The position numbers and the translations under genes were made by a program. Below are positions 56,210 to 64,000 of a stretch of 64,000 nt of DNA, piece after piece. The first letter of the stretch is position 1. Every line of letters starts with the position of its first letter. Origin of the DNA: JAJDOD01 sp039024895 (lineage in GTDB: Bacteria; Pseudomonadota; Alphaproteobacteria; Rhodobacterales; Rhodobacteraceae); contig JBCCPJ010000020.1 in the NCBI GenBank assembly GCA_039024895.1, positions 3,066 to 67,065 on the forward strand, read 5' to 3'. Below the pieces are notes generated by a model. It was not told the DNA's origin. It saw only the letters and a list, made by a program, of their open reading frames with translations, and made no database searches.

Positions 56210-57094
56210 TCACTTGAACCAGCGCGCAAAATTGTCGACCATCTGCGGCACCAGATCGTCGCCATGCCCGTCGTCAACGGCGCGCCCAGTGGCGGCCATG
56301 GCGCCATGGGCCATCAGACTGTCCTTGCCCATGGATTGCAGCATCTGTTCGTAATATCCCACATCCTTACGCGCATTGCGCACGCTGAAGGCAAGCTTCT
56401 CCGGATCGCCATCCACCGCATAGGCTTTGACGAAATCCATCATGCCCGACGCGTTCGGTCCGGCAGATATCACGTCGTAAAATGCTTGCCGCTCGATGCC
56501 CGCAAGATCGCAAACGGCGAAGGCTTCGCTCAGGGCATTGGCGGTGGTCATGGCATAGAAGTTGTTCAACAGCTTGATGGTGTGACCTGCACCCAACTTG
56601 CCGAGGTAAAAAACATTCTCGCCGAAATCATCCAGCACAGGCTTCATCCGGTCGTAAACCTCGCGGTCGCCGGAAGCCATGATATTGAGCAGCCCGTCCT
56701 TTGCGTGGGCCGGTGTCCGACCGAGGGGCGCATCCAACATATAGGCGTCCTTTTCGGCCACATCCGCGCCGAGGGAGACGGTGGAGGCGGGTAGGGATGT
56801 GCCGAAGTCGATGACGACCTTGTCCGCCGAAAGTCCGGCAATGACGCCGTCCTCCCCATGCATCCGGCCTTCCACCTGATCGGAGGTGCCCATGCAGAGC
56901 ATCACGATATCCGATGTCTCCGCCACTTCGCGCGCATTGGCCGCTTCGGCGGCGCCACGCGCGATCGCAGCGTCGATGCCGGTGCGGTCACGGTTGCCCA
57001 GAACGGTGAGGTCATAGCCCTGATCCTGCAAGCGACCGACCATCGCAGAGCCCATCAGCCCCAATCCGATAAATCCAACCTTTGCTTTGCTCAT
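56210..57094 (-). CDS. NAD(P)-dependent beta-hydroxyacid dehydrogenase (HIBADH family)
   Basis: A 294-residue enzyme with VGFIGLGLMGSAMV (residues 6-19), DAPLGRTPAHAKDGL and the catalytic Lys174 in KLLNNF. It aligns without gaps with the enzyme at 47920 over the first 180 residues, so both belong to one subfamily. Its ATG overlaps the stop of the flavin oxidase (ATGA), so it is translated with it. It probably reduces an aldehyde acid or oxidises a hydroxy acid produced upstream. Confidence 0.88.
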   Translation of the reverse strand: MSKAKVGFIGLGLMGSAMVGRLQDQGYDLTVLGNRDRTGIDAAIARGAAEAANAREVAETSDIVMLCMGTSDQVEGRMHGEDGVIAGLSADKVVIDFGTSLPASTVSLGADVAEKDAYMLDAPLGRTPAHAKDGLLNIMASGDREVYDRMKPVLDDFGENVFYLGKLGAGHTIKLLNNFYAMTTANALSEAFAVCDLAGIERQAFYDVISAGPNASGMMDFVKAYAVDGDPEKLAFSVRNARKDVGYYEQMLQSMGKDSLMAHGAMAATGRAVDDGHGDDLVPQMVDNFARWFK

Positions 57095-58176
57095 CGCGCC
57101 TCTCCCGTTGCAAGTGCGGCCGCCATCCGGCCCAATTCATCGCTGCCTTTTGCGCCCGCGCCGTTTCCGGCGGCGGCGACGATCAGCCCCGTATCCAAGC
57201 GCTGTATCTCCGGCAGACGGTCGTCCGACCATGTCGTCACACAGGGTTTATGATACCTGCTCTCGAACGCAAGGCCTGGGATGATCCCGCAGATGCGCTC
57301 CGTCAGATAGGCCCCGCGCTCCGGGTCGCCGCCCGAGCGGTACCAGTCGTTGATCGCCGCCACATCTGGCAAAAAATCGTCTGTTGGATCACCGCCGAGC
57401 TTCAGCCAAAGCTTGCCGTCCGCGTAGCGGATAGGCGGCAGGATATAAACGCTGTCCGTGCTTTGCATCACGATTGAAGGCATGGTCCGCAAGCGTTCGG
57501 CCTCCGCGGGCCCGATCTCATGGAAAGCCACGGTGCGCGCATAGACGGAAAGCGTCTTTCGGCCGAGGAGCCCGTCGGTCCAACCGCCCGCTGCGACGAT
57601 TACTTCATCCGCTTCGATAATGCTGCTATCGGTCCGAACACGGCCGGGGGCGACGTCGCGCGCCTCCTCGATGAGCCGCACCGCCCCATGGCGCCGCGCG
57701 GCCTCCTGCTGCGCCGCCACCAGATTGCGCGGGCTGATATGACCCGCATCCGCCGCCTCGAACCTGCCGCCATAGTCGTTGGGCAAGGCAAGGAACGGAA
57801 ACAGCGCTTTTACCGCCTCCCCATCGAGGGTGTCGGAGGCAACGTCCAGCCCCTCTGTCGCCGCGTCAATGGCGTCGGTATAGGCCGCTTGGCCCGCCAT
57901 CAAAGCGCCGCAGGGCGTAAAGAACGCGATCCCGCTTTCCTCGGCGATCTCCCCATACCGCCTTATCGACGCGGCAGCGACGCGGGCATAGAACGGTTTC
58001 CGATCATTCATCCGCGTGATCCGGCCTTCGTCGTAATGGCTGGCAAAGGCACCGCCATGCGTCGCGAAATCGGCAGGCTCGCCGGGTCCGATCAGCGTGA
58101 CGTCGTGCCCCGCTTTCGCCAGATGCCGCGCCGACGCGCTGCCCATCAGGCCCGCCCCAACGATGGCGATCTTCAC
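57091..58176 (-). CDS. FAD-dependent amine oxidase, MSOX-like
   Basis: A 361-residue DAO-family flavoprotein. The FAD motif is IAIVGAGLMGSASARHLA (residues 3-20). Cys312 in KPCVTTWSDDRLPEI sits where monomeric sarcosine oxidase and its relatives carry the Cys that binds FAD covalently; this makes an N-methyl or secondary amino-acid oxidase likely. GAGAKGSDELG closes the FAD fold. It overlaps the dioxygenase and the beta-hydroxyacid dehydrogenase genes by 4 bp each. The substrate is unknown. Confidence 0.88.
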   Translation of the reverse strand: MKIAIVGAGLMGSASARHLAKAGHDVTLIGPGEPADFATHGGAFASHYDEGRITRMNDRKPFYARVAAASIRRYGEIAEESGIAFFTPCGALMAGQAAYTDAIDAATEGLDVASDTLDGEAVKALFPFLALPNDYGGRFEAADAGHISPRNLVAAQQEAARRHGAVRLIEEARDVAPGRVRTDSSIIEADEVIVAAGGWTDGLLGRKTLSVYARTVAFHEIGPAEAERLRTMPSIVMQSTDSVYILPPIRYADGKLWLKLGGDPTDDFLPDVAAINDWYRSGGDPERGAYLTERICGIIPGLAFESRYHKPCVTTWSDDRLPEIQRLDTGLIVAAAGNGAGAKGSDELGRMAAALATGEAR

Positions 58177-59057
58177 GAAACGGTCTCGAACGCGCGTTTC
58201 TTCAGCCCCTTCTGGATCTCATAGATCGAGATTGGGACATCCGGTTGCGGCTGTGGAATCCGAATGGGGATGTCCTTGAGGCGCGGTGTCAGCGTCGGTG
58301 TCCCGCAAAGCATGCGCGTATTGTAATCCTCGATACCGTCCCACTTGGTCATTGATCCCATGATTGGGAAAGCATCCGCCGCCATCATCTCGTAAAACAG
58401 AATGCGCCGGGAGCGGTCGGAGGTATTAAGCGCGGAACCGTGCACGATGCGCCCGTGGTGAATACTGATCGACCCCGCTGGACCGGTGAGTTCCACCGCG
58501 TCCGCCGGGTTAAGACCAACGGCTTCGGGCAAGAAGGCACCGGCAAACACGCCATCCACATGATGGTCGTAAACCGGCCCTATGTGGCTACCGGGATAGA
58601 CCTTTAACGGCCCGTTTTCGCTGGCCATGTCATCGATGATCACGCCGATGGCCAGAATGTCGTCATTGGTGTGCGGGTAGAAAGCGTAGTCCTGATGCCA
58701 CTCGACCGCCGCGCCGTAACCGGCGGACTTCATGTTCAGCTTTGTCGTATGCAGGCGAAGGTCGGGTCCGATCAGATCGCGGGCGGGGGCCAGAATATGA
58801 TCCGAGTACATGAGGTCGCGAAAAACATCGCTGATGGTGTGCGGCAGTTTGATCCGCCGCAATCTCGGATCGTCGCGCCTATGGGTGTCTTCAAGATCGA
58901 GCCGCTCGTTGGACGCGGTCATGGCACGCGCTTCTTCCTCGAACCGGGCGATTTCATCGCGGATTTCGGTCAGAATATTATCGGGCAAATGTCCTTCGAG
59001 CACCAGAAAGCCGGTCTCGCGATAGGCCTCGATCTGTTCTTGGCTCAGGCACTCCAT
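58173..59057 (-). CDS. Phytanoyl-CoA dioxygenase family protein
   Basis: A 294-residue Fe(II)/2-oxoglutarate dioxygenase. The facial triad is His121 and Asp123 in EWHQDYAFYPH and a distal His near 206 in HHGRIVHGSALN. Bacterial members hydroxylate amino acids, osmolytes or natural products, and not only phytanoyl-CoA. GAGGGAGG lies before ATG 59057. In the operon it precedes the flavin oxidase; a hydroxylation or oxidative demethylation could yield its substrate. Confidence 0.9.
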   Translation of the reverse strand: MECLSQEQIEAYRETGFLVLEGHLPDNILTEIRDEIARFEEEARAMTASNERLDLEDTHRRDDPRLRRIKLPHTISDVFRDLMYSDHILAPARDLIGPDLRLHTTKLNMKSAGYGAAVEWHQDYAFYPHTNDDILAIGVIIDDMASENGPLKVYPGSHIGPVYDHHVDGVFAGAFLPEAVGLNPADAVELTGPAGSISIHHGRIVHGSALNTSDRSRRILFYEMMAADAFPIMGSMTKWDGIEDYNTRMLCGTPTLTPRLKDIPIRIPQPQPDVPISIYEIQKGLKKRAFETVS

Positions 59058-59101
59058 GGCATATCCTCCCTCCGCGACAGTGACCTTGGGTCAGCCGATG
59101 G

Positions 59102-60082
59102 TCAAGTGGCGGTCAGACGTTCCGCTTCCAAGGTTAACTCCAAGGTGCGCCGCCCTGCAGTTCCATCGTTCAAGGGCTGCTCTTGGCCCGCAATGACCCG
59201 GGCGAAATGCTCCAATTGCAAAACCAGCGGCACCCCGTCGCCATGGGGAACCTGCACGGCGTTTGGCACCGCGCCCCAATCGCGGGCGCCGTGAAAAAGC
59301 GTAAGCGCGGGGAACGCGATCGCGCCGTCCGTCCCCGTAATCGTCATGGAAGTCTCTCCGGTTTGTGCGATATTCGGATTCTCCCCCGTTCCGTGCTCGA
59401 AACCCCAGGGCGAGGCGGCGCAATCGGCGAAAGCGATTGTGGCGATCACACCGGAGACAAACCGCAATACCACGCCGCCGCTTTCCACCCGCGCCGTCTG
59501 CCGCACGGCGTTGGCGCCCAGACCGGCAACATCAGCAACCTCGCCAAAGAGAAACTGCAACAGGTCCAGTTCGTGGCTCACATTCATCCGCACCGGCGCG
59601 CCCTCCGGCCCCTGTCGCCATGCCAGATCGAAATAGTCGGCGGGCTTCTGTACCGACCACATGACATTCGCCAGCACCGGTTGACCGATCCGGGGCAGGG
59701 CGCTCTTCAACGCTGTGACGCGCGGATGAAACCGCCGGTGGTGACCGGTCAGAATATGGACGCCCCGAGCCTCCGCCGTCGCGATCATCCGCGATGCGCC
59801 TGCCACATCCGACGCAATGGGTTTCTCGATCAACGCATGCCAGCCCCGTTCCGCGGCTTGATCGAACAGGGCTTCGTGAAACTGCGTCGGGGTCGCAATG
59901 ACAACCCCGTCCAACTCGCCGTCAAAGGCGTCAAATGTCGGCACCCAAGGCGCATCCGCCAGCGTTGCCGATGCCGGGTCCGGATCGATGATCGCGGCCA
60001 AGCTCAACTCGGGATGCTCAGCAATATGGGCCAAATGGCGGCGACCAATGGCTCCAGCCCCCAAAACGGCGAGACGTGTCAT
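59102..60082 (-). CDS. Gfo/Idh/MocA-family oxidoreductase
   Basis: A 326-residue NAD(P)-dependent oxidoreductase with LAVLGAGAIGRRHLAHI at the start and IEKPIASD for the conserved Lys-Pro. Members act on inositols, sugars or amino acids. ATG 60082 is chosen for GGGAGGACA upstream and the Rossmann start; a frame extending 31 codons upstream has none. It is the first gene of the operon with the dioxygenase 44 bp behind, and follows the FkbM gene after 107 bp. Confidence 0.88.
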   Translation of the reverse strand: MTRLAVLGAGAIGRRHLAHIAEHPELSLAAIIDPDPASATLADAPWVPTFDAFDGELDGVVIATPTQFHEALFDQAAERGWHALIEKPIASDVAGASRMIATAEARGVHILTGHHRRFHPRVTALKSALPRIGQPVLANVMWSVQKPADYFDLAWRQGPEGAPVRMNVSHELDLLQFLFGEVADVAGLGANAVRQTARVESGGVVLRFVSGVIATIAFADCAASPWGFEHGTGENPNIAQTGETSMTITGTDGAIAFPALTLFHGARDWGAVPNAVQVPHGDGVPLVLQLEHFARVIAGQEQPLNDGTAGRRTLELTLEAERLTAT

Positions 60083-60189
60083 GCAATGTCCTCCCGCCCA
60101 CGCAATGGAAAATCTCCGTGGGAAGTGCAACGGGAAATCGTGAGATCGGACGGGCGCAACAACCGCCTTCAACACGGCTTAGACAGAGG

Positions 60190-60936
60190 TCAGCCGCGCC
60201 GTGCAAATAGATCGCCCGATGTCGCCGCGTGGTCCTGAGGTGCAAGCCACGCCTTTACCGCTCCGCCATCGCGCCACTCGGGCCAGAGGAAGGCGCCGCT
60301 TTCGCCCTGCACGATATTGAAATTCGTATGTCCCATGGCCGTCAGTTGATCCACGAGCGCCACAGTCAATTCGGGCATAGCGGGCAGAAACTCTACCGAG
60401 ATCAACGGGACCTCGTGGGAAAGCCCTGATAAAACAGCCGCTTCACCCCCTTCAACATCGATTTTGATGTAGCGCGGCAAGCCGTGTTCCGCGATCAGAG
60501 CGTCGAGCGTGACGACTTCAACGCTTTGCGTCTTGTCCCAATTGACATGTTCAAAGCCCACCGACGATTTGCTCGCACGGATAAAATCGGTGCTGACGGT
60601 CGAGACCGTCGGATGGCGCGATGATACGGCCAACTCCGCTTGTGTATTCTCGCGCCCGACAGCCACGCCCAATACGGTGACACCCGGCGGGCAGCTCTGT
60701 TTCAAGAAGGTGAAGAATGGCTCCTGGGGCTCAATCGCCACCACCCGCACGCCGTTCGCCCACATGGCGCGGGTCCTGTTCCCCACATGGGCGCCCACAT
60801 CGAAAACCAAATCGCCCTTGCTCAGCAGCACGCGATAGAATTTGCGCCAGCGTTTCAACGCAAACGGATTGAGATAGATAAAAAGAGATCGCAAAAAGGG
60901 TAGGTTCAAGCGGGTCACCCCATACCCCCTTGCCAT
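60190..60936 (-). CDS. FkbM-family methyltransferase
   Basis: A 248-residue SAM-dependent methyltransferase. The motif I VFDVGAHVGNRTRAMW near residue 47, VVAIEPQEPFF and YIKIDVEGGEAAVLSG identify the FkbM family, which O-methylates sugars or small molecules. ATG 60936 is chosen; a TTG two codons earlier is possible. It is downstream of the glycosyltransferase by 85 bp and may modify the glycan that this enzyme makes. Target unknown. Confidence 0.88.
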   Translation of the reverse strand: MARGYGVTRLNLPFLRSLFIYLNPFALKRWRKFYRVLLSKGDLVFDVGAHVGNRTRAMWANGVRVVAIEPQEPFFTFLKQSCPPGVTVLGVAVGRENTQAELAVSSRHPTVSTVSTDFIRASKSSVGFEHVNWDKTQSVEVVTLDALIAEHGLPRYIKIDVEGGEAAVLSGLSHEVPLISVEFLPAMPELTVALVDQLTAMGHTNFNIVQGESGAFLWPEWRDGGAVKAWLAPQDHAATSGDLFARRG

Positions 60937-61021
60937 GTCCAAAAGTGTGAGCAGGTGGAAAGACTGGAAGGATCAAGCAAGCCGCCCGATATTGACCGGT
61001 GCTTTTTGCGTTGCGCGTCGT

Positions 61022-62071
61022 TCAAAGCACTCTCCTCGATATCGCGTCTATGACATCGACGAATATCTGCGCCGTGTCTTCCCAAGTTGGCAAGGTCGCT
61101 GCAAGGCGCAAGGCGCGCGTTGAAAGCTGCTGCGCCAAAATCGGCTCCGTCAAGGCGCGTCGCATGGCATCGGCAAAAGCCGCAGGATCGTCAGGCGGCA
61201 CAAGCAGTGCGGCGTCTTGCACGGTGTCTGGGACGGCACCCACGCTGCAGGTGACGATGGGTAGGCCGTAAAACATCGCCTCGCTCAGAACCATGCCGTA
61301 CCCCTCATAGCGCGTCGCCAAGGCGAAGAGAGACGCGCCGTTGAAAAGACCCTCCACCGTGGAAGCGCCGACTTCCCCGGTAAATGCCACGCGGCCGCCA
61401 AGCCCTAGCCGGTCCCGTTGAGCCAGCAGCGCGGCGGTCACCTCCCCTTGGTAGTCCTTGCCCACGATCCGGGCTTGCCAGGGCAGGTCTTCGATCAAGG
61501 CCAAGGCGTCCATAAGAACGTCGTGCCCTTTACGCGGGGCCAGCAGCCCTACCGAAAGGATGAGCGGTGGGTTGAGCGGTTGGCGCTGTACAACGGGCCG
61601 CTCAAAACCCGGAAGGGCAATCGTCACACGGGTTCTCTCAGCACCGAACTCGGACGCCAGAAGCCGCGCCGTCTCCGGACTGGGCACAATCATGTGGCGC
61701 GCGTGGCGCAGCGCCGCCGCTTCGTTGCGCTTTAGAAACGCTGCACGCGCCGGGCTCAGGCCGGTTTCAAGACCCAACGGGTGGTGGATCATCGCCATGA
61801 TCGGGGCGTCGACTTCGGCCAGCCCCTCGGGGTCTATGGCCCCGAAAACCAGCCCGTCCAGAATGATCGGCGTTTCCTTTGGGACAGCACGGAGAAGGGC
61901 CAACGTTTCCGCCATATCCTCCGGCGTCGGATCAGGAAAGCTGTCCGGGAGGCGCAGGTGGTCGGTCGCGCAGCCAATCTCGTTCAGGACACGCAGAACT
62001 GTCGCTTCATAAATGAAACCGCCCGTCCTGCGTTCTTTGTCACCCGGTATCGCGAAGACGGCGCGTGTCAT
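61022..62071 (-). CDS. Glycosyltransferase, family 4 type
   Basis: A 349-residue GT-B-fold glycosyltransferase. ILSVGLLAPRKGHDVLMDAL and the GYGMVLSEAMFYGLPIVTC nucleotide-sugar loop with E-x7-E are typical. ATG 62071 overlaps the stop of the transporter permease (ATGA); a longer frame inside the permease gene is rejected. Translational coupling to an ABC transporter is unusual. It may share a function with the FkbM enzyme in surface or secondary metabolite glycosylation. Confidence 0.88.
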   Translation of the reverse strand: MTRAVFAIPGDKERRTGGFIYEATVLRVLNEIGCATDHLRLPDSFPDPTPEDMAETLALLRAVPKETPIILDGLVFGAIDPEGLAEVDAPIMAMIHHPLGLETGLSPARAAFLKRNEAAALRHARHMIVPSPETARLLASEFGAERTRVTIALPGFERPVVQRQPLNPPLILSVGLLAPRKGHDVLMDALALIEDLPWQARIVGKDYQGEVTAALLAQRDRLGLGGRVAFTGEVGASTVEGLFNGASLFALATRYEGYGMVLSEAMFYGLPIVTCSVGAVPDTVQDAALLVPPDDPAAFADAMRRALTEPILAQQLSTRALRLAATLPTWEDTAQIFVDVIDAISRRVL

Positions 62072-63600
62072 GGCAATTGCTCCGGTGCATAGCGGCGGAG
62101 CACGGCCCGTTCGCAAAGGCCGACCAAGCCGTACAAGACCATGGCCACGACACCCAAACTGGCCACGCAGGACCAGAGCATATTGTAGTCCGATGTGCTG
62201 GCTGTCAGCGCCATCAAGACGCCGATCCCCTGGCCAGTGGCGAGCCACTCTGCCGTGGTGACGGCGAGAAGCGCCGCCGGGACCGCCATCCGGGCGGAGG
62301 CGAAGAATGCTGGCAGCATGGCGGGGGCCTGCGCCGACAAGAGTAGTCGCCACCGCGAAGCGCCGTAGCTGACAAAAAGGTCGGTCACTTGTCCCGGCGT
62401 TTGCCGCAATCCTTGCAGACAGGCGACAAGGGTCGGAAAGAAGATCATGACCGCAACCACGACCACGGTGCCCACAAATCCACGCCCGAAGGCCAGGACA
62501 AGCAAAGGCGAGGTGGTGATAATCGGCACGGCGCGGAGCAAAACGGCCACGGGCAAGGTCACTTTTTCAAGCGCGGGTGACAGGACCAGCACTGCCGCGA
62601 GACCAGCACCGAGCGCAAGACCCGCCAGATAGCCCGGCAGTGTAAAAGCCAGCGTTTCGCTAAGCGCTTTCAGGAGCGTGGCGCGGGGCTCGGCTTCAGC
62701 CAGAAAAGCCAGTACGTCTCCGGGGCGCTTGGCGAAAAAGCGGTTGAGTTCGAAGGTCTCCATCAGCCCGTACCAGAGCAATAGAATGATCGCGGCGATG
62801 CCAAGCGCTTCCAGGAATTGGCGCGTCGCGCTGGTCTTGCGCCGACTTGCAGAGGGCGCAAATAGAAGGAGAGGCGGGCGCCCGTCGAAAAGCCGCCGCC
62901 CCAGAACCCCAAGTGCGGCATAGGCTGCCATGGCGATCACGGCAGAAAGCGCGGCAAGCGTCCATGTCCCGTCGACCTGAAGTCCGCGCATCGCCCTCAA
63001 GGTAAGCACGCCGAGCCCGCGCTCTGCGCCCGTGAACTCCCCAATCATGGCCCCCAGAAATGCGGCAGGGGCGGCGATCTGCAATCCAACGAAAAGGTAA
63101 GGCAGGCTCGCCCGGGCGCGGACTTTGATCAAGGTGGTCCAGGGCCCGCGCCCATAGACGCGCAACAAATCCGTCCATCCCTGGGGCACGGCGCGCAGCC
63201 CCACCAATGCGGCCAGAAACGTGGAGTAATATACCGCCAGTGCCCCCAGCATAATCTGTGGTCCCGGACCGGGGCCGAAAAGCACCCGCAGGATCGGTCC
63301 CGTCGCAATCAGCGGCAGCGAAAATACCACCAAGGCGAGCGGCGCAATGAGCCTCTCGGAACGCGGGACAAGAAAAATCAACGCCGCCAAGAACAGCCCG
63401 GCCAGATTGCCGAAAACGAAACCCAAGGCGGCATTCTTCGATGTCTCCAACGCGGCACGGAACAACAGTGCGCCGTTTTCGCCCGCAAACATCGCGATAT
63501 CGCTCGGGCTTGCGACCAAGACGTTTGTGGGGGCAAGCCGGACAAGGGTCTCCCAGATTGCAAGGAACAGCGTGGTTTTGGTGAGCGTCCATGGCGTCAT
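62068..63600 (-). CDS. Fused ABC transporter permease with two TauC/SsuC-type domains
   Basis: A 510-residue membrane protein with two permease domains in one chain, residues about 1-245 and 260-500. Each has its own EAA-like ATPase contact: LRVYGRGPWTTLIKVR in the first and FVSYGASRWRLLLSAQ in the second. The repeats differ clearly, so the fusion is old. Members import nitrate, sulfonates or thiamine precursors. The ATPase gene lies directly upstream; no binding protein is seen in the window. It overlaps the glycosyltransferase by 4 bp. Confidence 0.9.
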   Translation of the reverse strand: MTPWTLTKTTLFLAIWETLVRLAPTNVLVASPSDIAMFAGENGALLFRAALETSKNAALGFVFGNLAGLFLAALIFLVPRSERLIAPLALVVFSLPLIATGPILRVLFGPGPGPQIMLGALAVYYSTFLAALVGLRAVPQGWTDLLRVYGRGPWTTLIKVRARASLPYLFVGLQIAAPAAFLGAMIGEFTGAERGLGVLTLRAMRGLQVDGTWTLAALSAVIAMAAYAALGVLGRRLFDGRPPLLLFAPSASRRKTSATRQFLEALGIAAIILLLWYGLMETFELNRFFAKRPGDVLAFLAEAEPRATLLKALSETLAFTLPGYLAGLALGAGLAAVLVLSPALEKVTLPVAVLLRAVPIITTSPLLVLAFGRGFVGTVVVVAVMIFFPTLVACLQGLRQTPGQVTDLFVSYGASRWRLLLSAQAPAMLPAFFASARMAVPAALLAVTTAEWLATGQGIGVLMALTASTSDYNMLWSCVASLGVVAMVLYGLVGLCERAVLRRYAPEQLP

Positions 63601-64000
63601 TCAGGCCGCCATGCCGAGAGCGGTGAGCACCTCGTCCGCCAAAGTCCGAAACGCGGGCGCGCGGGGATCACGCGCTATCACAGCGTCGGGAAGCGCCACA
63701 GCAATATCCGCCACGACGCGGGCGGGCCGGCTTGACAACACTAGGATACGGTCCGCAAGGCGCACTGCCTCGTCAACGGAATGAGTGACAAGCACGGTCG
63801 TCGTCCCGCGGTCCCGCCAGAGCGGTGGCAAGTCGGCACCGAGCCGGGCGCGGGTGATCGCGTCCACCGCCCCAAAGGGTTCATCGAGGAGCAGCACCTC
63901 AGGTTCTGACACCAGCGCCCGGGCAATCGCCGCGCGCTGGCGCATGCCGCCCGACAATTCCGCCGGGCGGTGGTCGCCAAAACCGTCCAGCCCGACGAGA
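63601..64000 (-). CDS. ABC transporter ATPase, 5' end outside window
   Basis: The frame is open to the right edge. The visible 132 residues cover the LSGGMRQRAAIARAL signature, Walker B VLLLDEPFGAVDA and the THSVDEA switch of the nitrate/taurine-type ATPases. The start and Walker A lie beyond the window. Its stop touches the permease ATG (TGAATG), so the two form one unit. It energises the fused permease. Confidence 0.9.
   Translation of the reverse strand, partial: LVGLDGFGDHRPAELSGGMRQRAAIARALVSEPEVLLLDEPFGAVDAITRARLGADLPPLWRDRGTTTVLVTHSVDEAVRLADRILVLSSRPARVVADIAVALPDAVIARDPRAPAFRTLADEVLTALGMAA

Overview
The window is high-GC bacterial DNA, mostly densely coding, and I read it as the chromosome of a marine-type alphaproteobacterium of the Rhodobacteraceae (Roseobacter group). 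This rests on the combination of a four-subunit sarcosine oxidase operon (soxBDAG), adjacent dnaG and rpoD of alphaproteobacterial type, Tad pilus minor pilins, a leucine-degradation operon, and an Anbu/transglutaminase/alpha-E/ATP-grasp cluster. No rRNA, tRNA, CRISPR array, intact insertion sequence or prophage was seen.

Layout. 1-4.4 kb: an acidic protein cut by the left edge, a membrane protein, a PilZ protein, homoserine dehydrogenase and two small envelope proteins. 4.4-7.5 kb (minus): three pilin-like genes of the Tad system (TadG with a VWA domain, TadE, and a TadF-like protein). 7.8-14.7 kb (plus): glutamate dehydrogenase, then soxB-soxD-soxA-soxG, which converts sarcosine to glycine and a one-carbon unit. 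14.7-16.1 kb: a decayed Rhs polymorphic-toxin locus with a possibly intact small downstream gene; it reaches almost to the dnaG start codon. 16.1-20.2 kb: dnaG and rpoD. 20.2-22.9 kb: an unrecognised AT-richer gene, then small housekeeping or envelope genes (SRPBCC, DM13, HlyU-like, YjbQ).

22.9-34.6 kb: a carbohydrate locus. A LacI regulator is divergent from an ABC importer (binding protein, two permeases, ATPase), a GH2 beta-mannosidase, a TIM-barrel isomerase, a Gfo/Idh/MocA oxidoreductase and a DHDPS-like aldolase. A convergent SDR closes the locus. Two operator-like repeats 21 bp apart lie between the divergent genes. 34.6-38.6 kb (minus): ATP-grasp, alpha-E, transglutaminase and the proteasome-like Anbu. 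38.7-44.6 kb (minus): liuB, an uncharacterised gene, liuD, liuE and liuC for leucine catabolism, with a perfect 14-bp palindrome upstream. 45-47.8 kb (plus): glpD and a lone NeuC-type UDP-GlcNAc 2-epimerase.

47.9-53 kb: a beta-hydroxyacid dehydrogenase, then a large exported caspase-like protein with a propeller-like C-terminus, convergent with two small envelope genes. 53.2-64 kb (all minus): an ABC transporter whose two permease domains are fused in one chain, overlapping a glycosyltransferase; an FkbM methyltransferase; then a tightly overlapping operon (Gfo/Idh, PhyH dioxygenase, MSOX-like flavin oxidase, beta-hydroxyacid dehydrogenase, EamA transporter, SDR) that looks like an uncharacterised catabolic pathway, and a class I aminotransferase.

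A hairpin-bearing intergenic repeat with a shared AAATACC-type lead-in occurs four times at gene 3' ends. The most interesting candidates are the exported caspase-like locus, the Rhs remnant that replaces the dnaG leader, the PhyH/MSOX-like operon, the mannoside operon, and the conserved unknown gene inside the leucine operon. No functional claim here was tested by database search.
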